Notes: a model not told the origin generated them from the sequence alone. A stretch of DNA of 64,000 nt from Alphaproteobacteria bacterium (GCA_015232335.1 JADFZV010000001.1:62001-126000); one strand, 5' to 3'; shown: positions 18,841 to 27,686, counted from the stretch's first letter. Program-made: numbers and translations.

Positions 18841-19479
18841 GTGGCCGTGACACAAATTGAACGCAAAATCTATGATTCCTGGCTGTCCTATGCCCTAAAC
18901 CAGCTGACTTTTCCGCTGCGTCAGCTTGTTCCCCAACCTGTGATCGCCAGTATTCCCGGCCTGAAAACCAACAAACAGGTCCGTACCCAGGTCGTTTTAT
19001 CCGAGGTTCGGGGCCGCCTGCTCGATATCGGCTGCGGCAACAATCAGTTGGTCAGGGCCTATTCGGGGCCTGGAACCGGGGTCGATGTGCATCCCTGGCC
19101 GGGGATCGACCTGTTGGTCGAGGACACGGCGCACCTGCCTTTTCCCGAGGCCAGTTTCGATACCATCACTTTTGTTGCCTGCCTCAACCACATTCCCAAC
19201 CGCGAGGATGTGCTGCAAGAAGCCAGACGCCTGCTGACACCCGGGGGGCGGGTCGTGATAACGAATTTGCCACCCACTTTGTCTCGGCTATGGCATTGGT
19301 GGGCCTTTTGGGACCCCGACCAGCACGAACGCGGCATGGGGAAGGGCGAGGAATGGGGTTTCACCAAGGATGAATTGTGTGCTCTGCTGGTCAAAGCGGG
19401 CTTCGACGTGGCGCTGCAAGCGCCGTTCAACTGGGGTCTGCTGGATTTGTTCGTAGCAGAGGTGGCCAAGACGGCATGA
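18841..19479 (+). CDS. Class I SAM-dependent methyltransferase
   Basis: A 212-residue protein with the SAM-binding motif LLDIGCGNNQLV near residue 60, an acidic post-strand Asp (GVDVHPWPGID), VEDTAHLPFPEASFDTITF and an LTPGGRVVITN strand. It fits Methyltransf_11-type small-molecule methyltransferases. The assigned start is the GTG at 18841, and an internal start is possible because the first 50 residues are not conserved in the family core. Its stop overlaps the start of the next gene by 4 bases, and two more genes follow with the same overlaps. It is the first gene of a four-gene plus-strand operon of otherwise unknown envelope proteins. It may methylate a sugar or a lipid handled by those proteins. 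Confidence 0.85.
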   Translation: MAVTQIERKIYDSWLSYALNQLTFPLRQLVPQPVIASIPGLKTNKQVRTQVVLSEVRGRLLDIGCGNNQLVRAYSGPGTGVDVHPWPGIDLLVEDTAHLPFPEASFDTITFVACLNHIPNREDVLQEARRLLTPGGRVVITNLPPTLSRLWHWWAFWDPDQHERGMGKGEEWGFTKDELCALLVKAGFDVALQAPFNWGLLDLFVAEVAKTA

Positions 19480-20027
19480 AAGCGGGATCGGCCATACGCC
19501 CGATGCGGGCGCTTCTGGTTCTGGCCATGGCCGTCGGAGCCCTGGCCTATCAGCTGGCCATTCGCAATGTGCCAAATGACGTCGGAAAATATTATTTTCC
19601 CAAGGAGAAAGAGCGGCTGGTTGACTATCTGAACGAACTGAAATGTTGGGGCAGTACATTTTACCTTCTGGCAAACAGGCATTACAGGAACGGATCATTG
19701 ACGATCTACGGATCATCCGACCAATTTCCGCCCTGGCACCTAAGGACGATGGCAGGTCTCGATCCTCACTATCTTCCCAAGCAAGCGCGCGCACTGCCTG
19801 CCGATGTCGAGACGCGTTTGCTGTCGCTGTATTCCATCCGCCATCTGCGCCTTGAATCCAATTCCTGCCTGAACGCATATCTGGCCTTGCCCTCAACGGC
19901 GCCCAATCTGCCGCTCAACATGGTTCTGACCGAGATTCCGCCCGAACGCAGTTTGCTCATCGAAGGGCGGTTCGGCTGGCTGATGGGGCCAGAGGACCTG
20001 TTTATTCAGGCGGGCCTGAGGCCATGA
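19476..20027 (+). CDS. Uncharacterised protein with an N-terminal membrane anchor
   Basis: A 183-residue protein whose ATG overlaps the methyltransferase stop by 4 bases. One N-terminal hydrophobic helix (about residues 9-25) acts as a signal anchor, so the remaining 155 residues would lie in the periplasm. They include a Trp/Tyr-rich stretch, YGSSDQFPPWHLRTMAG, and one pair of cysteines (about 57 and 129) that could form a disulfide. I do not recognise the family. It overlaps the next gene, a polytopic membrane protein, by 4 bases. That suggests the two work together, for example as a soluble partner of a membrane transferase. Confidence 0.65.
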   Translation: MKAGSAIRPMRALLVLAMAVGALAYQLAIRNVPNDVGKYYFPKEKERLVDYLNELKCWGSTFYLLANRHYRNGSLTIYGSSDQFPPWHLRTMAGLDPHYLPKQARALPADVETRLLSLYSIRHLRLESNSCLNAYLALPSTAPNLPLNMVLTEIPPERSLLIEGRFGWLMGPEDLFIQAGLRP

Positions 20028-21514
20028 ACACAGAGACTCTGTTCGACCTTCTGCTGGTTCTGGGCGGTTTCGGTCTGGTTCGGTGCATGGTTCCCGGCCT
20101 GGCCAGGACGCCCGCTTTGCTGGCCATCATATCTCTTCCGGCAGGGCTTGTACTTTATGCCCTCGGCTGCCTAGCTTTTCTGGGCCTGCGACTTCCCTTC
20201 TCGGTGGGCCTTCTACTCGCCCCCTCGGTTCTGGCGGCATTGGGATTGACGGCTCTTTCCTGGCTCCGCAATCCGCCCGGAACACGCGAACTGGCTAGTA
20301 TGGCCGGGCTTTTGGGTGTCGTCATCGTCGTCAGCCTGAATCAGACAGTCACCAGCGTCCTGGATACAGGTCTGATGCTGCAGATGGGCATCGATCTGGC
20401 GCATGGCAATCATGTGCCCTGGCCGCAGCAGGCCGGCCTGACCCTGGGCTATCCCTTGCTGTTTCCCTTCCTACATGCTGGGGCCTATCTGCTGGGCGAT
20501 GTTCCGGTTCACGCAACGCAGCTGCTGATTTTCGTCGATTTGTGTGCTCTGTTGCTTTGGGTCATGTTCACGAAAGTGCAGGCCCGCCTGGGTGGATGGG
20601 TCTGGCCGAGTTTCTTGGCACTTTTGTTGCTGGCCTTGTTCATGAGCACGACGACGGCTTACTTCCACGCTTATTACATCGGCTCCCATGTGTCGGCCGC
20701 TCTGTTCCTGCTATCCTTTGCCGTCATGACGCATCGGTATTTGATCGAGCGCGACCGGCGCATGCTGTTGTTGGCAGCACTTCTGCTCTGCGGCATGAGC
20801 CTTGCCCGCCTGGAAGGGCCGGTCTATGCCTTGCTCGTGCTGGCCGCGCTGTGGCAAGGGCAAGATATTCCCGCCCGGTCCTGGCGCCTGGGCATTCAGC
20901 TTCTCTGCGCCGTCGTGGTCGTGAACTATGCGGTGATCGCGCCCTTCGCCCAGTTCGGATCAATCAGCGCACTTTCCTCGACAAATCGAGTCGTCATGAT
21001 CGCCTTCCTGTCGGCTGTGGCGCTGGCGTTGGTGGTGCCGCCGTGCCGCTTTGTCTGGCTGGACAAGTTGATCGGCCTGGGCCGGTCGCGGTTACTGTAT
21101 CTTATCCTTCTGGTCCCCCTGGGACTTATCTTTGCGGCACAGCCGAAAAGGTCGTTGGAGACAGCGATGATTCTCTGGAGCAATCTGGGCGACATGCGCC
21201 AATGGGGTGTGATCGGCATTGCATGGCTGATTCTCTTGCTCTGGGGCCTGATCGAAACGGCCTGGCGGATCCTGCGGCAAGGGCTGGCCGACATTGACCG
21301 CCTATTCCTTGCTTCGGCCATCATCCTTTTAGCTATGCTGGCAACCGCCGCTGCCGTTGGAACACCGTTCAGCGAAGGGCGCATTACCAGCAGCATGAGT
21401 CGGGTGCCCATGCATTTCCTGCCCTTGTTTTTGATGTGGGCCGCCGACCGTTTGGCTCTCTTTCTGTCCGGCGGCACGCCGACCATCCCCCATTCCGTGG
21501 AGAAAATCGGATGA
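20024..21514 (+). CDS. Polytopic membrane protein, about 12 helices, unknown function
   Basis: A 496-residue inner-membrane protein with hydrophobic segments along nearly its whole length and one longer periplasmic loop early in the sequence (around residues 105-150, LQMGIDLAHGNHVPWPQQAG). The general shape recalls GT-C glycosyltransferases or O-antigen polymerases, but I see no definite catalytic motif. The ATG overlaps the stop of the single-anchor protein upstream, and the stop overlaps the ATG of the coiled-coil protein downstream. The three are therefore very likely made together. It may be the membrane catalyst of this small unknown module. Confidence 0.65.
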   Translation: MNTETLFDLLLVLGGFGLVRCMVPGLARTPALLAIISLPAGLVLYALGCLAFLGLRLPFSVGLLLAPSVLAALGLTALSWLRNPPGTRELASMAGLLGVVIVVSLNQTVTSVLDTGLMLQMGIDLAHGNHVPWPQQAGLTLGYPLLFPFLHAGAYLLGDVPVHATQLLIFVDLCALLLWVMFTKVQARLGGWVWPSFLALLLLALFMSTTTAYFHAYYIGSHVSAALFLLSFAVMTHRYLIERDRRMLLLAALLLCGMSLARLEGPVYALLVLAALWQGQDIPARSWRLGIQLLCAVVVVNYAVIAPFAQFGSISALSSTNRVVMIAFLSAVALALVVPPCRFVWLDKLIGLGRSRLLYLILLVPLGLIFAAQPKRSLETAMILWSNLGDMRQWGVIGIAWLILLLWGLIETAWRILRQGLADIDRLFLASAIILLAMLATAAAVGTPFSEGRITSSMSRVPMHFLPLFLMWAADRLALFLSGGTPTIPHSVEKIG

Positions 21515-21939
21515 TGAAGAAGCTTTCCCCCGCCCTGATGCTGGCTGCACTGCTGACGGGGGCGGCCCCTTGCGCAGTCGCGGCCGATGAAGCAACGCCT
21601 GCCGAGCGTATCGACATCGAGTTTCGCCAAAATCTCAACGACCGACTGAAACGGCTCGAGCGCAAGGACAATATCCTGACCATTTTGGTGGGAACGGTGC
21701 TACTTCTACAGGCCGCCTTGTTGTTGCTGACGCTTTGCGCCCACCGGAACCGTGAAGACGCATCTCTGCCTTCGGATTTCAAACGGCGTTTGGATATTTT
21801 GCGGCAAGGCCAGACTCAGCTTCAGGAGTTGGCCACCCAGATCAATGGTGATCGTCAACGGCTGCTGGAATTGGCGGCTCGCCAGGAAAACGAGTTGGCT
21901 CGGCTTCAAGCCTTACTCGACGCCGAAAAGAAAAAATAA
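21511..21939 (+). CDS. Small membrane protein with signal peptide and coiled coil
   Basis: A 142-residue protein. It begins with a cleavable-looking signal peptide (MMKKLSPALMLAALL, cleavage probably after AVA near residue 24), then a periplasmic stretch, one transmembrane helix at about 53-72 and a long Gln/Leu/Arg-rich C-terminal helix ending EKKK that reads as a coiled coil. Start codons at 21511 and 21514 are adjacent; I use the first. It overlaps the stop of the polytopic protein by 4 bases and ends 7 bases before the convergent glycosyltransferase stop. The family is not recognised; a scaffold or subunit for the membrane protein is a reasonable guess. Confidence 0.65.
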   Translation: MMKKLSPALMLAALLTGAAPCAVAADEATPAERIDIEFRQNLNDRLKRLERKDNILTILVGTVLLLQAALLLLTLCAHRNREDASLPSDFKRRLDILRQGQTQLQELATQINGDRQRLLELAARQENELARLQALLDAEKKK

Positions 21940-21946
21940 GCGGACC

Positions 21947-22999
21947 CTACCGAATCCAGGACTTCAGGATCGTCTTCAAAAAGAACAGGGCATAGGTGAG
22001 GTGCTTGCCTTTGCGGCTGGCGCCGAACTCACGCACGGCGATATGAATCGGCACCTCCAGAATGCGCAAACCACGCTTGGCCGCTTCAATAATGACTTCG
22101 GAGGATTGGTATTGGTCCTCTTTCAACAGCAACAGGCGCATTCTGCTGATGCGGAAGGCCTTGAAGCCGCTTGAACAGTCAGTGATCGTCTGCCCGGTCA
22201 GCAGGCTGATCAGGTGCGAGAAAAAATGCACACCGACATAGCGGATGCGGCTGTCAATGTCTGAACTTCCCAGAATGCGCGAACCGATGACCAGATCGGC
22301 CTTGTCGGCCAGAATTGGTTCGATCATGGGGCCGATATCTTCTGGGCGGTGTTGGTTGTCGCCGTCCATGGTAACGCCGATCTCTACACCCTGCTGGGCC
22401 AGGATGCGATAGCCCACCCTCGATGCCGCACCTTGGCCGCGGTTGATCGGGTTGCGAGCCACGATACAGCCATGACGCAGGGCAACCTGGCTGGTGCCAT
22501 CGGAGCTGCCGTCATCGATAACGAGAACATTGACTTCTCTTCCGTTGATCTGGCGTGGCAAGCGGGGCAGCAGGCTTTCCAGGCTATCCGCTTCGTTTAG
22601 GGCGGGGATGACGATCATCACCGGCTTGAACAGAGAGGCCGCGTGATCAGGCAGCAAACGGTCGGCCGCTTGCGCGCAGATGAACTGGTCCATTTTGTGC
22701 TTGAATATGTCCAGCTTAACCTTGACGTAGAAAATTAGAAACAGGGCAGCAACATTCGAGACGACTAGAATGGCGATGATGCGCCCAAAGGCCAGCTCTT
22801 CGAAATCCAGGAGGTTGCGCAGCCCGTTGACCGTATCTGGCGCCGCGGACACGATAAGGAAAGCCAGCCCCAGCAGCGCGCCCAACAGGAAATTACCGCG
22901 ATGCCAGCGCGCTCCCCTGAAATAGACGAAGGTGCCCAGCATGACGGCCAGTCCTGCCGCCATGCCCAGAAGGCGCATATTGCTGATATCGTCGGTCAT
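21947..22999 (-). CDS. Fusion of a DUF2304-like membrane domain with a family 2 glycosyltransferase
   Basis: A 350-residue protein. The first about 115 residues contain three hydrophobic helices and a charged KVKLDIFKHKMDQFI tail, the layout of small DUF2304 proteins that usually sit next to GT2 genes as separate ORFs. The rest is a GT-A domain: VMIVIPALNEADS, VIDDGSSDGT, the DxD motif VTMDGDNQHRPED and CSSGFKAFR. This is the DPM1/GtrB-like layout, but with the membrane helices N-terminal rather than C-terminal. The ATG at 22999 is preferred over an adjacent TTG. It is likely a polyprenyl-phosphate glycosyltransferase. The nearest upstream gene is the SQD1-like enzyme, 10 bases away, so it may use that sugar. 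Confidence 0.85.
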   Translation of the reverse strand: MTDDISNMRLLGMAAGLAVMLGTFVYFRGARWHRGNFLLGALLGLAFLIVSAAPDTVNGLRNLLDFEELAFGRIIAILVVSNVAALFLIFYVKVKLDIFKHKMDQFICAQAADRLLPDHAASLFKPVMIVIPALNEADSLESLLPRLPRQINGREVNVLVIDDGSSDGTSQVALRHGCIVARNPINRGQGAASRVGYRILAQQGVEIGVTMDGDNQHRPEDIGPMIEPILADKADLVIGSRILGSSDIDSRIRYVGVHFFSHLISLLTGQTITDCSSGFKAFRISRMRLLLLKEDQYQSSEVIIEAAKRGLRILEVPIHIAVREFGASRKGKHLTYALFFLKTILKSWIR

Positions 23000-23009
23000 G
23001 TGCAAGCCG

Positions 23010-24158
23010 TCACGCCCATTTGACGCCTCTTAGAAATTTGCGCTGATCGATCCTGTCAGCATTCCTGGCTACCGTCTCCAGCATACCAGCCAGCACGTTG
23101 TCGGTTAAAAGATGGGGCTCTAGTCCAAGCTCCAACAAGCCGGTATGGGCCGGATTGTAATAATGCTCTTCAAGTTCCTGGCGCGGATTGGCGATCGACT
23201 TGATCATGACGTCATAGCCAAGCAGGCGACCGGCGCGCTGCACGTGCGATGCCAGATCATTGACGCTGAACACTTCGGTGAACTGATTGAAGATGCGCAA
23301 CTGTCCTTTGTCGGGTGGGGTCAAGGCGGCCAGCTTCACGCAGGACAACGTATCCTTGATGTTGAGAAACCCGCGGGTTTGACCACCGGCGCCATAGACT
23401 GTGAGCGGGAAGCCAGCAACCGCTTGGACGACAAAACGGTTGAGAACCGTGCCAAAAATCTCATCGTAGTTGAAAAAAGGCATCAAGCGCTGATCGACGC
23501 CGCTTTCCTCGGTTTCCATGCCGTAAACAGGACCTTGCATCAGATCGGTAACGCGCAGACCCCAGTTGCGGACATAGAACCACAAAAGGTCGGTGTCCAT
23601 GATCTTTGTGGTGTGGTACAGACTGCCCGCCTGACGGGGGAACAAGAAGCGTCCCTCACGCCCTTTGTGCTTGATATCAAGCCAGCCTTCCTCAATGTCT
23701 ATATTTGGGGTGCCATACTCACCCATGGTGCCCAGTTTGATGATATGGCAATCGGGGCAGAATTCCTTCACGGCAAAGATGACGTTGAAGGTGGTGCCGA
23801 GGTTGTTGTTGAGCGTTGTCGCTGCGGCCCCGCGGTTCATCATCGAATAAGGACCCGAGGGTTGCTCCGCGTAATGAATGACTGCCTCGGGCAGGAACTG
23901 TTCGAAAACCCCCGCCGCGAATGTCCAGTCGGCAAGATTGCCGATGGCGACGGAGATTTTCTGCCCGGTTCGCTCGAACCAGTGGACGGCCCGATCTTGC
24001 AGGTTGGGTACCTCGAACAAAGGCTCGGACGAGGTCTCGCGGCACAGGCTGCGGCGCAGGTAATTGTCGGCCACTATGATTTCATGGCCGTGGGCGGCCA
24101 GATTCATCGCAGTCGGCCAACCAAGATAGCCGTCGCCGCCCAGAATCAGGATTCTCAT
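23010..24158 (-). CDS. UDP-sulfoquinovose synthase (SQD1/SqdB)-like NAD-dependent enzyme
   Basis: A 382-residue extended SDR whose overall pattern is that of SQD1/SqdB. It has GGDGYLGWPTAMNL near the N-terminus, HYAEQPSGPYSM (96-106), LGTMGEYG with T144, and YHTTK with Y181 and K185. DLMQGPVYGMETEES, FNYDEIFGTVLNRFVVQA and TVYGAGGQTRGF then follow in order. In the known enzyme these Thr-Tyr-Lys residues turn UDP-glucose plus sulfite into UDP-sulfoquinovose. Plant and cyanobacterial SQD1 serves sulfolipid; homologues in archaeal and bacterial glycan loci make sulfonated glycans. No SqdX/SQD2-like transferase or sulfolipid gene is visible. A role in the polymer is inferred. Its start overlaps the CapD-like stop by 4 bases. 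Confidence 0.85.
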   Translation of the reverse strand: MRILILGGDGYLGWPTAMNLAAHGHEIIVADNYLRRSLCRETSSEPLFEVPNLQDRAVHWFERTGQKISVAIGNLADWTFAAGVFEQFLPEAVIHYAEQPSGPYSMMNRGAAATTLNNNLGTTFNVIFAVKEFCPDCHIIKLGTMGEYGTPNIDIEEGWLDIKHKGREGRFLFPRQAGSLYHTTKIMDTDLLWFYVRNWGLRVTDLMQGPVYGMETEESGVDQRLMPFFNYDEIFGTVLNRFVVQAVAGFPLTVYGAGGQTRGFLNIKDTLSCVKLAALTPPDKGQLRIFNQFTEVFSVNDLASHVQRAGRLLGYDVMIKSIANPRQELEEHYYNPAHTGLLELGLEPHLLTDNVLAGMLETVARNADRIDQRKFLRGVKWA

Positions 24159-25246
24159 GGCTGCTGTCCCCTCGCGATCCCCAGGCGCTCTCTGGCCTCT
24201 ATCGGCAAAACCGAAGGGCTCAGCAGGAAATCCTTGATCTCCTGCTTGGACATCAAGATTTCATTGGCCGAGTGGTAGGTCTTGCCCAATTTTGTTAAGC
24301 GACGGTATTCGTCATCGTCCGAGGCTTTGCTATGGCCGATGGCGGGCAGGATGATCAGGAAGTCCCTGTCCAAATCATAGGCCCGGCGCACTTCCTCGTC
24401 GGTTGTCAATTCTTCCCAGACCTTTTCGCCCTGTCGCTGCCCGATGACTTGAATAGGCACACCCTCTGGCTTGCGGCCAAAGGCGGGGGCCAGCACGTCG
24501 ATCATGGTTTCTGCTAGGTCGGAGATACTAACCACCGGCATCTTCATGACGAAAACTTCTCCGCCACGGGCCAAGGCCATGGATTGCAAAACCAGCCGCA
24601 CCGCTTGGTTGATCGTCATGACGAAGCGGGTCATTTCGGGATCGGTCAGAGTAACTGGTCCTCCAGCGGCGATTTGCCGGGAAAAGAGCGGGATAACAGA
24701 GCCAGCCGTTCCCGCCACATTGCCAAAGCGGGTGGCGCTAAAAATGCTGGCATTCTGGCGATCTTCCAGATTGTTGGCCGCCACGAACAAGCGCTCAGCC
24801 ATCAGTTTTGAGGCGCCCATGACATTGGTGGGATTGACTGCCTTGTCGGAGCTAGTGAACAACACGCGCTCGACCTTGTTGGCGAGCGCTGCGCGAATCA
24901 CCACTTGGGCGCCAATGATGTTGGTTTGTACGGCGCTGAAGGGATTGCGCTCGCAAAAAGGCACATGTTTGAGGGCCGCCGTATGCAGGCAGTAATTAAC
25001 GCCCGAAAAGACGCGGTTGGTTTCAAACTCGTCGCGCACGTCGCACAACATCGGCACCAGACGGGGGTCGGAACCGAAGCGTTCCTGCAACTGGAACAAA
25101 GAGGATTCATGGATATCGACGCCACGCACTTCGGCGACCGGCATGGTTAGCAGCGATTCGACCAAGCGCGAGCCAATGCTGCCGCCTGCCCCAGTCACCA
25201 GCACCCGCTTTCCTTGGTAAAAGTCTCTCAAATCGCCATTCATCAC
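24155..25246 (-). CDS. CapD-type NDP-sugar 4,6-dehydratase (short form)
   Basis: A 363-residue SDR of the polysaccharide biosynthesis CapD family without the N-terminal membrane part. Motifs: TGAGGSIGS (18-26), HTAALKHVPFCERNPF, and [16 protein letters not shown] with Met143 and Lys147. This is an SMK-type triad (Met replaces the usual Tyr), as in WbpM-type long enzymes. TRFGNVAGTAGSVIPLF follows. It likely makes a UDP-4-keto-6-deoxy-hexosamine in the cytoplasm. It overlaps the SQD1-like gene by 4 bases. A second enzyme of this class at 9020-10951 suggests two distinct pools or two different 6-deoxyamino sugars. The exact stereochemistry (retaining or inverting) cannot be told from sequence. 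Confidence 0.88.
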   Translation of the reverse strand: MMNGDLRDFYQGKRVLVTGAGGSIGSRLVESLLTMPVAEVRGVDIHESSLFQLQERFGSDPRLVPMLCDVRDEFETNRVFSGVNYCLHTAALKHVPFCERNPFSAVQTNIIGAQVVIRAALANKVERVLFTSSDKAVNPTNVMGASKLMAERLFVAANNLEDRQNASIFSATRFGNVAGTAGSVIPLFSRQIAAGGPVTLTDPEMTRFVMTINQAVRLVLQSMALARGGEVFVMKMPVVSISDLAETMIDVLAPAFGRKPEGVPIQVIGQRQGEKVWEELTTDEEVRRAYDLDRDFLIILPAIGHSKASDDDEYRRLTKLGKTYHSANEILMSKQEIKDFLLSPSVLPIEARERLGIARGQQP

Positions 25247-25465
25247 GGTTGGCCGCCTCGCCAGCAGGTCGGCAACGCCCCCTCGACGCCGCCTTGTCGC
25301 GGCAAGATACAGTCAAACCAGTAATTTTTGAACCATTGCTTTTTTACAAATCCGGCTGCAATCGGCAAATAACCCGTTCCTTGGTGCTTGCAGCGATCAG
25401 GTTAAATAGATACGAAGCCGAAATCGTTAAAGTATTTGATGATAAAGGCTATTTGCGGCGGCGCA

Positions 25466-26566
25466 TTATGAGCTTGACCCAGTCAGGTTGCGTAATCTGC
25501 TGGCCAGTTCGTGCCCCATTCGGTTGATTGAAAAACGTGCCTGGACCTTTTCGAGCGCAGCGCGGCCCAGTCGACCGGCTAGTTCGGTATCTTCCATCAG
25601 TCGTTTTGCGGCCTTTGCCAGCGCCTCGGGATCACCTGGGGGAACCAATAGGCAGGTTTGACCATCAATCAGCAGCTCGTCATCCCAAAGTCCGCCCGAA
25701 TCTGTCAGAATCACCGCCTTCGCGCAGGCCATCGCCTGCAGACAAGCACTTTGTCCGGAAGGCTGGATCGTTCTTTTGATGGGCAAGACAACAAAGCGGG
25801 CCTGGCGGTAAAGTTGCCTGATCTGTGAGTCCGAAAGAGGGCGGGAATTCCAATCGCCTCGCATCAGCTCAATCTGTCCGCTGGACGGCGGCACAGTCCT
25901 TCGTGTCACGATTTTCAAGGGAGGCAGACCTGGTTGCCAGGCTTTGGCCAGCGTCGGCCAGTCGCGCTGCGGGTCATTTCCAATCGATAAGACGAAATCC
26001 TCCGTGACGGGCGTAATTTCCGGCGACCAAAAATCCGTATCAATTCCGAAGGGCAGATAGGCCAAATCGCAAGATGGGGGCAAGCGCTGCATCAGCCAAG
26101 CCGCTTCAGGCTTGCCGATTGGGGCCAGAGCCAGGGATTCCAGCCAAGCCTTGAGGCGACACTGGCGCCAGTACGAGGTCTCGAAGGGCCAGACGCCCAT
26201 CGGCAGAAACAAAACCGGCGTTTTCAGAAGGCCGAATTTCCTAAGGGCTCCCAGGACCAGGCCCTGGGCATTCGTGGTGGCGACGATGGCCCCGGCATGG
26301 TTCAGCCGGTCCAACGCTATTGCAGATGAGAAGCGGGCCAGGGTCTGGGCATTGAGGGCAGCCAGGGAATCGAGAAGGCGCGTCGAGAGGCGCTCGACGG
26401 GGCCGCAAAGCCAAGCGGGAATTGGCAGGTTTTCCTCTTCAAGCATTTCCGCATGGATTCCATGATCTGCCATTTGGGTGAAGCCATAGAAGAATTCGCG
26501 CGGCCCGCCTTCGGCCTGCCTAGCCCTGCGGCCTGACTTGAAGAGAAAAAGGACGGAAGGATTCAT
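25466..26566 (-). CDS. GT4-type glycosyltransferase
   Basis: A 366-residue GT-B fold glycosyltransferase. The C-terminal half shows a GDPQRDWPTLAKAW-like first strand, then the E/G-rich acceptor region SGQSACLQAMACAKAVILTDSGG and a LLVPPGDPEALAKA segment typical of retaining GT4 enzymes. I chose the ATG at 26566, giving MNPSVLFLFKSG; in-frame codons up to 26758 would run into the neighbouring gene. The gene ends 219 bases from the CapD-like start and begins 4 bases after the stop of the next glycosyltransferase. It transfers one sugar of the repeat unit at the cytoplasmic face; sugar and linkage are unknown. Confidence 0.85.
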   Translation of the reverse strand: MNPSVLFLFKSGRRARQAEGGPREFFYGFTQMADHGIHAEMLEEENLPIPAWLCGPVERLSTRLLDSLAALNAQTLARFSSAIALDRLNHAGAIVATTNAQGLVLGALRKFGLLKTPVLFLPMGVWPFETSYWRQCRLKAWLESLALAPIGKPEAAWLMQRLPPSCDLAYLPFGIDTDFWSPEITPVTEDFVLSIGNDPQRDWPTLAKAWQPGLPPLKIVTRRTVPPSSGQIELMRGDWNSRPLSDSQIRQLYRQARFVVLPIKRTIQPSGQSACLQAMACAKAVILTDSGGLWDDELLIDGQTCLLVPPGDPEALAKAAKRLMEDTELAGRLGRAALEKVQARFSINRMGHELASRLRNLTGSSS

Positions 26567-26570
26567 GCGC

Positions 26571-27686
26571 TCAGGATTCCAACAACGGGCGATAAGCCAA
26601 CTCATAAAGCTGCCGACCAACGATCTGCCAATCATAGGCGGCGATCTGTCCCCGTCCCTCGTCAACCAGGCGTTGGCGTAAGGAGGCGTCATCGAGCTGG
26701 CGTTCTGCCTTGCGGCAGAAGTCTTCAAAATCGCTGGTTTCAGCCATCCGGGGATCATTGGGATCGGTAAAAAGATCCTCCGCCATGCCGACGCGATTGG
26801 AAACCAGGGGCACCCCGCTAGCCAGACATTCCAACAAAGCTTTCGGCCCCCCCTCCTCGCGCGAGGTCATCAGATACAGGTCAAGCGCCCGATAGGCCTG
26901 GGCGATCGCCGTGTAGTCGCTCAGAAAAATGTGCCGATAGGGAATGCCGTGGCGCTCGAGCCCCGCCTTGACGAAACCCCTGGCCGGGCCGGTCAGCAGA
27001 ACGAAGATCGGAAATCGCTTTGCCAGTCGCGCCGCCGCCGCAACGAACAGATCCGGCCCCTTGATCAACTTGGGCTCCATGCCGTCGCCCCAGCCGATCC
27101 CGTCCTTCTGGAAGGAACCGATGCAAAGCGCATCCTCGGGCACTTCAAAGGCTGTCCGTGCCGATTTTCGCTCCTCTGGCGAGGTCGGTGGCGTGAACAG
27201 GCTTGTATCGACGCCCAGAGGAACCCGGACCAACTTTTCACTGGGCACGCCCCAGGACAACAAGCGACGCTCGATAAGGCTGGCAGCCGTCACGACCCGC
27301 TGCACAGAACCCATATTCTTGAGGAAAAAGTCAACATGGCGCGCCATGTCGGGTCCGTCCTCTGGCTTGCCATGGAAATAGGTAAGCAGCTGACGGTTGG
27401 AAGCATGAAGAGACTTGGTCCATAATTCCCAGATGAATTGCGAGCCGAAATGGGCAATCCGATTCACGAGACGTTCCGGTCGGTCGGTTACGTCCAGGGT
27501 TCCCGGATGAAGGCCGTTGACTGCCTGGGCGTAATAACTTCCGTCCCAGCGAATCGACCAACTGGCGCCCCGCTCGACGATATAGGCGGCCTGGGCGGAC
27601 CGACAGCGCCAAAGACCCAGCCGATCAGCGCTCCCCCAGAAGCCGGCTAGGCCGTAACGGGCCAGTTTCTTGATCCCGCCGGTCAT
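26571..27686 (-). CDS. GT4-type glycosyltransferase, paralogue of the enzyme at 35231
   Basis: A 371-residue GT-B glycosyltransferase. The nucleotide-sugar domain carries CIGSFQKDGIGWGDGMEPKL, GPARGFVKAGLERHGIPY, YLMTSREEGGPKALLECLAS and NRVGMAEDL. The same blocks, in the same order, occur in the 373-residue protein at 35231-36352. The two are clearly paralogues and belong to an unusual GT4 branch with the GSFQKDG signature. It begins the minus-strand group and is divergent from the GDP-mannose dehydratase gene. It is probably cytoplasmic and membrane-associated, adding a sugar to the Und-PP-linked unit. The sugar donor is unknown. Confidence 0.88.
   Translation of the reverse strand: MTGGIKKLARYGLAGFWGSADRLGLWRCRSAQAAYIVERGASWSIRWDGSYYAQAVNGLHPGTLDVTDRPERLVNRIAHFGSQFIWELWTKSLHASNRQLLTYFHGKPEDGPDMARHVDFFLKNMGSVQRVVTAASLIERRLLSWGVPSEKLVRVPLGVDTSLFTPPTSPEERKSARTAFEVPEDALCIGSFQKDGIGWGDGMEPKLIKGPDLFVAAAARLAKRFPIFVLLTGPARGFVKAGLERHGIPYRHIFLSDYTAIAQAYRALDLYLMTSREEGGPKALLECLASGVPLVSNRVGMAEDLFTDPNDPRMAETSDFEDFCRKAERQLDDASLRQRLVDEGRGQIAAYDWQIVGRQLYELAYRPLLES

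Noticed and set aside
23145..24278. Open frame of 377 codons antisense to the SQD1-like gene
   Set aside because: The sense strand carries all SQD1 motifs and overlaps its neighbours by 4 bases; the antisense frame has no motif.
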